DNA of 21,217 bases. It comes from a virus. The notes beneath the pieces are model-generated. The model made no database searches, was not told where the DNA came from, and saw only the letters and a program-made list of their open reading frames with translations. Numbering within the stretch: position 1 is the stretch's first letter; each line of letters starts with the position of its first letter. This document shows positions 13,944 through 20,565 of the stretch, piece after piece. A program made the translations under genes and the position numbers. The DNA lies in the IMG/VR virus record IMGVR_UViG_3300013010_000094, positions 1-21,217 of that record; one strand, written 5' to 3'.

Positions 13944-14371
13944 TGGCTATTTCGACTGCGATGTGTACGTCTTTCAAGAAAGAACTTATGGAAGCCAAGC
14001 ACAATTTCCTAGCGAGTGGTGGCAACACTTTCAAATTGGCGTTGTACACAAGTTCCGCAACTCTAGGGGCAAGCACTACCGCTTATGCAACTGCCAACGA
14101 AACAAGTGGCACAGGATATTCCGCAGGTGGCGGTACCCTGACGAATATAAACCCAACAACAAGCGGCACTACCGCGTTTACGGATTTCGCAGATCTTACG
14201 TTTTCTAACGCAACAATTACCGCTAACGGGGCTTTGATTTATAACAGTACCAATAGCAATAGAGCAGTATGCGCCTTGGCTTTTGGTAGCGATAAGACCT
14301 CAACGTCAGGCGATTTTACGATTCAGTTCCCAGCAGCAGCCGCGTCTACTGCAATTATTCGTATCGCGTAG
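13943..14371 (+). CDS. Conserved beta-rich structural protein
   Basis: This 142-residue protein starts MAISTAMCTSFKKELMEAKHNF and continues FKLALYTSSATLGASTTAYATANE, SGTGYSAGGGTLTNINPT, DLTFSNATITANGALIYNST and CALAFGSDKTSTSGDFTIQFP. Apart from a short N-terminal helix it is strand-rich and Thr/Ser/Ala/Gly-rich, typical of secreted-like virion surface proteins but without a signal peptide. I recognise the 'F+.aLYTs.atl...TtaY......G.GY.aGG..L' pattern from environmental phages, where it is annotated as structural or hypothetical. The position before the repeat protein and tail fibre suggests a tail or decoration component (inference). Confidence 0.75.
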   Translation: MAISTAMCTSFKKELMEAKHNFLASGGNTFKLALYTSSATLGASTTAYATANETSGTGYSAGGGTLTNINPTTSGTTAFTDFADLTFSNATITANGALIYNSTNSNRAVCALAFGSDKTSTSGDFTIQFPAAAASTAIIRIA

Positions 14372-14380
14372 CGAATATTT

Positions 14381-14791
14381 ATGGCTAGCGTCAGCGGCTG
14401 GGGCCGTGGTAGTTGGGGACAAGGCCCGTGGAATCTTAGAACACCTGATGTTACTGGGGTAGAAGCCACAGGAGCGATAGGGACACCACTTGTTTTCAAC
14501 GATGTTGGTTGGGGCCGTGGTAGTTGGGGACAGGGTGCTTGGAGTTCCAGCATACCTGATGTTACTGGAGTAGAAGCTACAGGAGCGGTAGGAACGCCAC
14601 TCATCAGAGAAGGCTGCGGGGTATTCCCGACTGGGGTATCCGTTACCGGAGCTGTTGGTAGTGTTGTAGTGTCAGGTGACGCGAGTATACTCGTTACGGG
14701 TGTAGCCGCAACAGGGGCCGCAGGTACCATAAACATTTGGGGCGAGATAGATACGGCCCAAAATCCAAATTGGCAAGAAATAGCCGCATGA
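14381..14791 (+). CDS. Repeat protein with GWGRGSWGQG and VTGVxATGAxGT units
   Basis: The 136 residues are mostly repeats. Trp/Gly-rich GWGRGSWGQG occurs at 6-15 and 43-52, each followed by PDVTGVEATGA(I/V)GTPL. Two diverged copies of the second unit follow (TGVSVTGAVGS near 84-94 and VTGVAATGAAGT near 105-116). The protein ends with WGEIDTAQNPNWQEIAA. The first two 37-residue units are nearly identical and derive from a 111-bp tandem duplication. Such 'TGV.a.G..G' repeats are common in phage fibres and surface proteins; this one is probably a small virion-surface or fibre-base protein. The Trp motif reappears in the gene at the right end of the window. Confidence 0.75.
   Translation: MASVSGWGRGSWGQGPWNLRTPDVTGVEATGAIGTPLVFNDVGWGRGSWGQGAWSSSIPDVTGVEATGAVGTPLIREGCGVFPTGVSVTGAVGSVVVSGDASILVTGVAATGAAGTINIWGEIDTAQNPNWQEIAA
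14396..14601 (+). repeat. 111-bp tandem duplication inside the repeat protein gene
   Basis: The unit beginning at 14396 is repeated beginning at 14507. Within the units, the 28-bp core around GGGGCCGTGGTAGTTGGGGA is identical, and the block from CCTGATGTTACTGG onward (14444 and 14555) is nearly identical. The period is exactly 37 codons, so the duplication keeps the reading frame and probably arose recently or is kept uniform by recombination. Confidence 0.9.
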
Positions 14792-14799
14792 GGTTTTAG

Positions 14800-17376
14800 A
14801 TGGCAACTCAATATACGACAATTCTGAAGCTCGCCTTACCAGTTCAAGGCGAATTATCTGGTACATGGGGTGATGTGGTTAATAACAACATCACTTCGAT
14901 GGTTGAAGAAGCTGTTGCAGGCCGCAAGGTCATCAATACGTGGACTGCTAACTCGCACACGCTGACCAGCGCAGACGGCACCACGTCTGAATCGCGTGCG
15001 GCAATATTAACGCTTACCGATACAGGTACGGCACTATCAGGCGCAGGGACGGTTGTGTGCCCCGCAGCCTCAAAAATTTACATCGTTGAGAACGGTACAG
15101 CGCAGGTAATTACGGTTAAGACCGCCAGCGGTACGGGCATAGCAGTACCTGTTGGCAAAAACATGGTCGTGTTCTGTGATGGGACTAACGTAGAAGAAGG
15201 CATTAGCAACATCGCTAGCCTCTCTATTGGTGGCGACGGGGCCACAGTTACGGGCATTAAAGACGAAGACGACATGTCTTCAAACAGCGCCACAAAACTT
15301 GCTACACAACAGTCTATCAAGGCATATGTAGACTCACAGGTTACTGCACAGGATCTTGATGTAACTGATGGCTCTACTACTATCAGTATCGACTTAGATT
15401 CTGAGTCTTTAGGTATCTTAGGTGGTACAGGCGTTGATTCCACTGCTTCAGGAAATAATGTCACCGTAGCAATTGACGCTACTGTAGCTACGCTCGCAGG
15501 CTCACAGACACTTACGAACAAGACCCTAACAAGTCCTGACATTAATGCTCCAGATATTGACGGTGGAGCTATAGATGACGCTGTAATTGGTGGCGCTACT
15601 CCCGCTGCCGGTAGTTTCACTACCATAGCTGCCTCTGGAAACGTCGATTTTAATGCTGATGTAGACGTTGACGGTACGCTAGAAACAGATGCTTTAACCA
15701 TTAATGGAGTAGCGTCGGTTCCTTTTGAGGCGGCAGACCACAGCAAATTAGACGGTATTGAGGCGAATGCAGACGTAACAGACACAGCTAATGTAACCGC
15801 TGCTGGTGCTTTGATGGACTCAGAGCTAACCAGTATTGCGTCAGTTAAGGCGCTTAATCAAGGCGTGGCTACTACTGACAGTCCTACATTCGCAGGAATA
15901 ACTACTTCTGGTACTACAAATACCGCTAACCTAACCGTTTCTGGTACTCAAGGTAGTGACGGGCAGGTTCTCACCTCAACAGGCTCCGGTGTGCAGTGGG
16001 AGGACGCTGCTGGTGGCGGCGTTGATGGAATAACATCAAGCACCACTACTACAATAATTAATTTAAGCTCCGCTAATAAAGTCGGCATTGGGCAAAATGT
16101 AGGTAACGCACTCGCTCTTTTGCATGTATACCAAGGATCTGGTTCTGGTGACATGTTCAAAGTCCAAAACGCGGGCGGCGACGGGATGTTAATGGATAGT
16201 TCCGGCAATCTCGGAATAGGCACTAATAGCCCTAATCAACTACTAGATGTTGATGGCACCATAAATGCGGTTACCTATAGAGTCGGCAATAACACTGGCA
16301 ATGCTGGGCAAGTTCTTACTTCTCAGGGTAGCAACAATGCAACTTGGTCTAATGTTGCTGTTAATGGCATTAATCCACTTAATTCCTCCGGCTACTTATT
16401 GAACCTAGTCAATGACAATGACAATTATTTGGTTATTGGCGATGGGGTTAGTGGAGTCCTGAATGGGGAAAGACCTGTCGTAAAAATCTGGAGCGATTAT
16501 TTCAACAACCCCTATTTCCCTGCTATTTATGGTGAACAAATAGGTTACGGCGGGGTGATGATCCAGAAAAACTCCACTAGCACAGGTGCGGTGGCTGGAA
16601 TCAGTTACATAATTGGTCAACAATCTGGGAATCAGTACAATCTTTGGAATAACTACATCGTTAAAGATTCAACAAGTGGGCTGGCTTACATGGTGTGGGC
16701 TTCAACAGTCAACCAAAGCAGCGGCTATGCCGAGAGAATGCGCCTTGAGTTTGTCAGTACCAGTTCTAATAAAGTAAATTTGGGGCTTAACAAAGATAAT
16801 CCGACGTATAATTTAGATGTAAACGGTAGCTGTAGGATCTCTGGGGCAACAAATGGCGATGCCTTTTATGTAGGCACTAACCAGCTCGTGGGTATTGGTA
16901 CCTCTAGCCCATCTAATAAGCTCACTGTAGATGGCAATGCTAATGTTACTGGTTCCTTAGCTAAAGGCTCTGGTTCGTTCCGCATTGACCACCCGTTACC
17001 CGCTAAAACGGAGACACATGAGCTTGTCCATTCGTTCATAGAGGGGCCACAAGCTGACCTGATTTATCGTGGTAAAGTAACTTTGGTTGACGGTTCTGCG
17101 ACCATAAATGTTGACACGGCATCAGGAATGACTGAGGGGACTTTTGAAGTTCTTTGCGGCGATGTACAGTGCTTCACTTCTAATGAATCAGGTTGGACTG
17201 CGGTTAAAGGTGCTGTATCTGGGAATACGTTGACGATTACAGCTCAAGAAAACACATGCACAGACACAATATCGTGGATGGTTGTTGGTGAGCGTAAAGA
17301 CCCACACATGATTGATACAAACTGGACTGATGAAAACGGTAAAGTAATTGTAGAACCCTTAAAGGAAAATAACTAA
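14800..17376 (+). CDS. Tail fibre / receptor-binding protein, modular
   Basis: This 858-residue protein is the only long fibre in the window. Residues 1-145 start MATQYTTILKLALPVQGELSG and form the conserved virion-attachment type domain of marine phage fibres. Residues 145-400 are Thr/Ser/Asp repeats, including LAGSQTLTNKTL and HSKLDGIEANADVTD. Residues about 400-725 hold repeated 'GIGT.SP...LdVdG' elements, typical of fibre shafts. Residues about 728-858 form a C-terminal domain ending in 'ISWMVVGERKDPHMID'. 'GQVLTS.GS' occurs twice (about 387 and 505), marking duplicated modules. No endosialidase chaperone signature is visible. GAGG lies about 8 nt before the ATG. The next gene overlaps the stop by one base. 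Confidence 0.88.
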   Translation: MATQYTTILKLALPVQGELSGTWGDVVNNNITSMVEEAVAGRKVINTWTANSHTLTSADGTTSESRAAILTLTDTGTALSGAGTVVCPAASKIYIVENGTAQVITVKTASGTGIAVPVGKNMVVFCDGTNVEEGISNIASLSIGGDGATVTGIKDEDDMSSNSATKLATQQSIKAYVDSQVTAQDLDVTDGSTTISIDLDSESLGILGGTGVDSTASGNNVTVAIDATVATLAGSQTLTNKTLTSPDINAPDIDGGAIDDAVIGGATPAAGSFTTIAASGNVDFNADVDVDGTLETDALTINGVASVPFEAADHSKLDGIEANADVTDTANVTAAGALMDSELTSIASVKALNQGVATTDSPTFAGITTSGTTNTANLTVSGTQGSDGQVLTSTGSGVQWEDAAGGGVDGITSSTTTTIINLSSANKVGIGQNVGNALALLHVYQGSGSGDMFKVQNAGGDGMLMDSSGNLGIGTNSPNQLLDVDGTINAVTYRVGNNTGNAGQVLTSQGSNNATWSNVAVNGINPLNSSGYLLNLVNDNDNYLVIGDGVSGVLNGERPVVKIWSDYFNNPYFPAIYGEQIGYGGVMIQKNSTSTGAVAGISYIIGQQSGNQYNLWNNYIVKDSTSGLAYMVWASTVNQSSGYAERMRLEFVSTSSNKVNLGLNKDNPTYNLDVNGSCRISGATNGDAFYVGTNQLVGIGTSSPSNKLTVDGNANVTGSLAKGSGSFRIDHPLPAKTETHELVHSFIEGPQADLIYRGKVTLVDGSATINVDTASGMTEGTFEVLCGDVQCFTSNESGWTAVKGAVSGNTLTITAQENTCTDTISWMVVGERKDPHMIDTNWTDENGKVIVEPLKENN

Positions 17377-17672
17377 TGGCTACATGGAACATAATTGAAC
17401 TTGAACGAAACGCCGCCGATGGTGGTGTAATTACGGCGCACTATCTTGCGACTGATGCAGACGGGGACTACGCAGCAGAGTCTCGTGGTATCGTACAATT
17501 TACGCCTAACCCCTCTGATTCAAATTTCATTCCTTACGCTGACTTGACTGAGGCTGACGTAGTTGCGTGGGTTAAAGCGAAAGAGGATGTAACGTCTGTT
17601 GAGAATTTCTTAGCAGCGCAGATAGCTGAACAGAAAAGCCCAGTAACTATTGATGGATTACCTTGGAAATGA
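17376..17672 (+). CDS. Conserved fibre-adjacent small protein, DUF7936-like
   Basis: This 98-residue protein begins MATWNIIELERNAADGGVIT and contains AHYLATDADGDYAAESRGIV, QFTPNPSDSNFIPYADLTEA and a closing GLPWK. The pattern 'W.I...ER....GGV..AHw...d.dG.Y.a...G...F.P.P....FIPY..LTE..V..WV' is widespread downstream of tail fibres in marine phages (I believe DUF7936; number from memory). No function is established. Its ATG overlaps the fibre stop (TAATG), so it is co-translated and may help fibre folding, attachment or trimerisation (inference). Confidence 0.8.
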   Translation: MATWNIIELERNAADGGVITAHYLATDADGDYAAESRGIVQFTPNPSDSNFIPYADLTEADVVAWVKAKEDVTSVENFLAAQIAEQKSPVTIDGLPWK

Positions 17673-17902
17673 ATGAGTTAGAACGAAAGATTGTCATTGA
17701 CGATGAAGAATATGACGTATCGGAGTTTGAGATTGAAACCCAGATGCATGTTGCCCGTGTCGCTGAACTTCGACAAGAAATCGCACGTTTGAAGGTAGAT
17801 CTTAACGAGCGCGAGGTTGTATTAGGCGCTTACGAAGAGGCCATCATTAAGGCGGTCAAGCCCGTTGAGGGCGAAGAGCCAGAAGCGCAAGTGGTGCAGT
17901 AA
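17669..17902 (+). CDS. Small acidic coiled-coil protein
   Basis: The start is taken as ATG 17669, which overlaps the previous TGA in an ATGA arrangement; an upstream in-frame TTG at 17663 would add two residues. The 77-residue product begins MNELERKIVIDDEEYDVSEF. A strongly heptad-patterned helix follows ('HVARVAELRQEIARLKVDL' and on), then an acidic, Pro-containing tail. It is predicted to form a short coiled-coil oligomer. It lies behind the fibre and its accessory gene. I do not recognise a named family; an assembly or accessory role for the fibre is only suggested by position. Confidence 0.78.
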   Translation: MNELERKIVIDDEEYDVSEFEIETQMHVARVAELRQEIARLKVDLNEREVVLGAYEEAIIKAVKPVEGEEPEAQVVQ

Positions 17903-17905
17903 GCT

Positions 17906-18112
17906 ATGGACGTGGGTTCGGTAACCGGATCTGCTCAAGTTAGTTGGAAGCAGATTGCTGTTGAAAAACAAGAGCGTCTGCGTACAGGCGCAGAAGGCCA
18001 ACCCGTGAAGGAAATGGTGGAGACAGTAATGCCTACCTTGTATACCCAGAAAGGTAACAAGATTGAGGCTACAGACCTTGCTCCAACACGAAGGATAGAC
18101 ACCTCAGTCTAA
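17906..18112 (+). CDS. Small hypothetical protein
   Basis: This 68-residue soluble protein starts MDVGSVTGSAQVSWKQIAVE and contains a polar helix (VSWKQIAVEKQERLRTG) and a Pro/Thr-rich C-terminal half ending PTRRIDTSV. It has no membrane segment, signal or known motif. It begins 3 nt after the preceding stop and ends 21 nt before the first membrane-protein gene of the lysis region. The AAAGGAG stretch in that gap serves the following gene. Real-gene status rests on tight packing and normal codon flow; function unknown. Confidence 0.65.
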   Translation: MDVGSVTGSAQVSWKQIAVEKQERLRTGAEGQPVKEMVETVMPTLYTQKGNKIEATDLAPTRRIDTSV

Positions 18113-18133
18113 GAAGAAAGGAGTTAAGTAGTC

Positions 18134-18295
18134 ATGGATTTACTTACAATAATCAATACGGTCACAACGATTGTCACCATCGCATCGTTGATCGCTGCAA
18201 GCACTCCGACACCCAAAGATGATGAGTGGATCGCAAAGCTGTACCGCTTCGTTGATTTGCTTGCCATCAACATAGGTAAGGCTAAAGACAAGTGA
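18134..18295 (+). CDS. 53-residue one-membrane-segment protein, holin-like candidate
   Basis: ATG 18134 opens 53 codons ending TGA at 18293-18295. The product has one N-terminal hydrophobic segment (about residues 4-22, LTIINTVTTIVTIASLIAA). The motif STPTPKDDEWIAKLYRF follows, then a short second helix (VDLLAINIGKAKDK). 'A.TPTPKDD.w..K.YK..DLLA.N.GKAKD' is a recurring phage small-protein pattern, often beside lysis genes. AAGGAG lies 10-11 nt upstream of the ATG. A holin or lysis-accessory role is inferred from size, membrane segment and neighbours. The next gene starts on an overlapping GTGA. Confidence 0.78.
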   Translation: MDLLTIINTVTTIVTIASLIAASTPTPKDDEWIAKLYRFVDLLAINIGKAKDK

Positions 18296-18477
18296 CACCC
18301 ACTGAAAAAGCTATAGCAAAGATTGAAGCGCACGAGAAAGAGTGCGCTATCCGCTACCAAGGCATTGAGCAACGCCTCCAAGACGGGAGTAAGCGGTTTG
18401 ATCGCCTTGAGCTAATGATTTGGGGCGTATATGTCACGGTGATTGTTGCAGTAGCTTTACCGCAGTTTATGGCCTAG
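18292..18477 (+). CDS. 61-residue tail-anchored membrane protein, lysis-accessory candidate
   Basis: The GTG start overlaps the previous stop (GTGA). The product has a charged N-terminal helix with an amphipathic 'AKIEAHEKECAIRYQGIEQRL' region and the motif DGSKRFDRLELMIWGV. A C-terminal hydrophobic segment (about 43-60) leaves only one residue after it. This 'IE.rL.dGs+RFd+LE.miWgiY' pattern is common in phages beside holin or lysozyme genes. By orientation it would be a tail-anchored inner-membrane protein. It might act as a holin, a pinholin or a holin partner. Neither spanin lipobox nor signal-anchor features are seen. Translational coupling with the upstream gene suggests they act together. 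Confidence 0.78.
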   Translation: MTPTEKAIAKIEAHEKECAIRYQGIEQRLQDGSKRFDRLELMIWGVYVTVIVAVALPQFMA

Positions 18478-18479
18478 CC

Positions 18480-18929
18480 ATGATCGGTGAAATCGCAGCT
18501 ATCGTAGCTGGCGTAAATGCTGCTACCAGTGCGATAAAACAGGTCGCTGAGACCACCAACGACATCTCCAGTATTTCCAGTTTTTTATCGACTCTCGGTG
18601 GTGCCGAAGTTGAGCTTCAACGTGCCCAGAATGAGGGTAAGCTGTCAGAGGCTGATGCCGTAAAAGCCGCTCTAGCAAAGAAACAGATCCAAGAGACCAT
18701 GCGTGAGATCAAGGATATGTTCACCGTCTCCGGCAACGGCGATCTGTACCAAGAAGCGATGACTGCTATGGCCGAAGCTCGAAAAGCTAAACAAACCGAG
18801 CTAGCAAGAAAGGCTGCTGCCAAGAAGAAGTTTTGGAAGGATGTCAGAGAGATAGGGGCGGTTCTAGCGGTTCTGATTATCCTTCTTCCATTGACTCTGG
18901 CTGTTCTGCTGACGTGGCTAACAGCGTAA
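18480..18929 (+). CDS. Helical protein with C-terminal membrane anchor
   Basis: ATG 18480 is preferred over in-frame upstream starts because it lies 2 nt after the previous stop and opens with a conserved-looking MIGEIAAIVAGVNAATSAIK. The 149 residues are almost wholly helical: an Ala-rich start, AEVELQRAQNEGKLSEADAV, AMAEARKAKQTELARKAAAK, and a strong C-terminal transmembrane segment at about 125-147. The Lys-rich stretch before the membrane segment predicts a cytoplasmic body (positive-inside rule). It is the third consecutive gene with one membrane segment. A pore-forming or membrane-anchoring role in lysis or DNA entry is possible; I do not know a characterised relative. Confidence 0.75.
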   Translation: MIGEIAAIVAGVNAATSAIKQVAETTNDISSISSFLSTLGGAEVELQRAQNEGKLSEADAVKAALAKKQIQETMREIKDMFTVSGNGDLYQEAMTAMAEARKAKQTELARKAAAKKKFWKDVREIGAVLAVLIILLPLTLAVLLTWLTA

Positions 18930-18946
18930 TTAGGAAATAACATATT

Positions 18947-19738
18947 ATGACTAAAGAAATCTCATCAATCAGCCGCGTAGGGACTACAGAACCTTTTGAA
19001 CTACAGGTAAAGCGAGGTCAAATTGGATGGCATTACGCTATCTTCAAGTTTGGGTTCAATCCAGATGTTGATAACAGCTTAGAGACTGTATGGGCTGAAG
19101 GCGGACTGTATAGCTACATCGAAACCGCTACGGTGTTAAAAGTATCCAGTTCTTCTACAAACGATACATCAGCAGGCACAGGTGCGCGTACCGTTACCTT
19201 ATCTGGACTAGATGCTAACTACGCAGAAATCAGTGAGACGGTGACGCTGAACGGTCAAACAGCGGTCAACACCACAAATACTTATATCCGCATCAACCGC
19301 ATGGTGGTCAACACTGCCGGTTCTGGTGGGCAAAACGCAGGTGTTATTTATGCAGGTGACGGCACTGTTTCAAGCGGAGTTCCTGCTGATAAATACGCAA
19401 CGATTGCAGCAGGTGATAACCAGAGTCTAATGGCACTGTGGACGGTTCCAGCAGACCATACGGCGTACCTGCTCCAAAAAGACATTACTACCGCTACGAC
19501 GCAAAACAACAAATACGCCAACATTCATTTAGTTGCGCGACCTTTTGGTGAGGTATTTCAAACTAAGGACAAGCACGTTATTGATAATGGCGTTCTGCAT
19601 CAGGCTTACAGTATTCCGCTCAAGTTTGAAGAAAAAACAGACATAGAGGTTCGCTGCATTGGAGATTCTTCTGGTGCAGACATAGCGGTATCGGCAGGTT
19701 TAGACATCCTCTATATACGAAACGGTGACTCACTGTAA
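18947..19738 (+). CDS. Structural-type protein placed between lysis genes
   Basis: This 263-residue soluble protein begins MTKEISSISRVGTTEPFELQ and is strand-rich: YSYIETATVLKVSSSSTND, ARTVTLSGLDANYAEISETV, TYIRINRMVVNTAGSGGQNA, DNQSLMALWTVPADHTAYLL and IEVRCIGDSSGADIAVSAGL. 'W...GgY.......t.l.vsS.s..D...GtGa+tv.i.GLd..y....E.v.lnG' is a familiar pattern of phage virion proteins, including large-phage short-fibre or baseplate-like proteins. No signal peptide or membrane segment is present. It is flanked by membrane/lysis genes on both sides, which is unusual for a structural gene. The AGGA site at 18932-18935 serves it. Confidence 0.7.
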   Translation: MTKEISSISRVGTTEPFELQVKRGQIGWHYAIFKFGFNPDVDNSLETVWAEGGLYSYIETATVLKVSSSSTNDTSAGTGARTVTLSGLDANYAEISETVTLNGQTAVNTTNTYIRINRMVVNTAGSGGQNAGVIYAGDGTVSSGVPADKYATIAAGDNQSLMALWTVPADHTAYLLQKDITTATTQNNKYANIHLVARPFGEVFQTKDKHVIDNGVLHQAYSIPLKFEEKTDIEVRCIGDSSGADIAVSAGLDILYIRNGDSL

Positions 19739-19762
19739 ACGTAAAACGGTTAGGAGATAAAC

Positions 19763-20146
19763 ATGAGTATCGTTGCACAGTTAGTAGGGCCAGTTACAGG
19801 GCTGTTGGACAAGTTCATAGAGGACAAGGATCAAAAAAACGCCTTGGCTCATGAGATTGCCACGATGTCCGAGAAACACGCTCACGAGGCGCTAAAGGGC
19901 CAGCTTGAAATCAACAAAATGGAAGCTGCACATAAGTCGTTATTTGTTGCTGGGTGGAGACCTTGCATCGGCTGGATATGCGCTCTTGGCCTGCTGTACA
20001 ACACCATAATTGCCAACATCCTTGGTATTTGGTTCGCAGTGCCAGAAGTAGATACAACGCTGCTTGTGCCCGTTATGATGGGGATGTTGGGCTTGGGCGC
20101 TATGCGCTCTTACGAAAAGGTTAACTCCGTCGCACGGGAGAAGTAA
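19763..20146 (+). CDS. Holin of the GTA / 3TM family
   Basis: Holins form the inner-membrane lesion that releases endolysin. The 127-residue product has a charged N-terminal part with LLDKFIEDKDQKNALAHEI, then the hallmark WRP (65-67). Hydrophobic segments at about 68-91 and 98-113 follow, then a C-terminal GLGAMRSYEKV. The 'WRP..gw......Y........p......l.....g.l.GlgamRs.EK' pattern is that of the gene-transfer-agent holin family (Pfam PF11351, from memory). AGGAG lies 6-8 nt upstream of the ATG. The lysozyme gene starts on its overlapping stop (TAATG), the usual holin-endolysin pair. Confidence 0.87.
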   Translation: MSIVAQLVGPVTGLLDKFIEDKDQKNALAHEIATMSEKHAHEALKGQLEINKMEAAHKSLFVAGWRPCIGWICALGLLYNTIIANILGIWFAVPEVDTTLLVPVMMGMLGLGAMRSYEKVNSVAREK

Positions 20147-20565
20147 TGGGCGAGCTAATTGAAATGGTTAAGCGCCATGAAGGCGTCAAATCCCATGTTT
20201 ACAAATGTACTCAGGGCTTTGAAACCATAGGCGTAGGCCGAAATATATCCGAGTCTGGGTTGGGCTTGTCACCTGATGAGATTGACTACTTACTCCATAA
20301 CGACTTAGAGCGTTGCCATCAAGAGTTGCAAGATACGTATTACTGGTACGGAGGACTGAATAAAGCTAGACGAGACGCGATGGTCGATATGTGCTTCAAT
20401 CTAGGTATTACACGATTGCGTGGGTTTGTTAACGCTCTGGAAGCCATGTCCCGTGAGCAGTTCGATATTGCTGCGGATGAGTTTATGGACAGCCGTTGGG
20501 CCAAGCAAGTTGGCAACCGTGCCCTAGAAGTAACTGAGATGATAAGGACTGGGGAGTACCGCTAA
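20146..20565 (+). CDS. T4-type lysozyme (endolysin), E-Cys-Thr triad
   Basis: This 139-residue muramidase cuts the N-acetylmuramic acid-N-acetylglucosamine bond of peptidoglycan. The catalytic region has RHEG (E12), YKCTQG (C21) and TIGVGRN (T27). The spacing E-8-C-5-T equals T4 lysozyme E11/D20/T26, with Cys in place of Asp; both Asp and Cys occur at this site in the family. C-terminal helical elements (ARRDAMVDMCFNLGITRLRGF and SRWAKQVGNRALEVTEMI) match the family. No SAR or signal peptide is visible, so release depends on the holin. The start overlaps the holin stop by one base and its own stop overlaps the next ATG. Confidence 0.93.
   Translation: MGELIEMVKRHEGVKSHVYKCTQGFETIGVGRNISESGLGLSPDEIDYLLHNDLERCHQELQDTYYWYGGLNKARRDAMVDMCFNLGITRLRGFVNALEAMSREQFDIAADEFMDSRWAKQVGNRALEVTEMIRTGEYR

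Noticed and set aside
15078-15785. Long (235-codon) minus-strand open frame inside the tail fibre gene.
   Set aside because: It is an antisense shadow of a Thr/Ser/Ala-rich repeat gene, where stop codons are rare on the opposite strand; the Ser/Val/Pro-rich product has no ribosome site or family resemblance.
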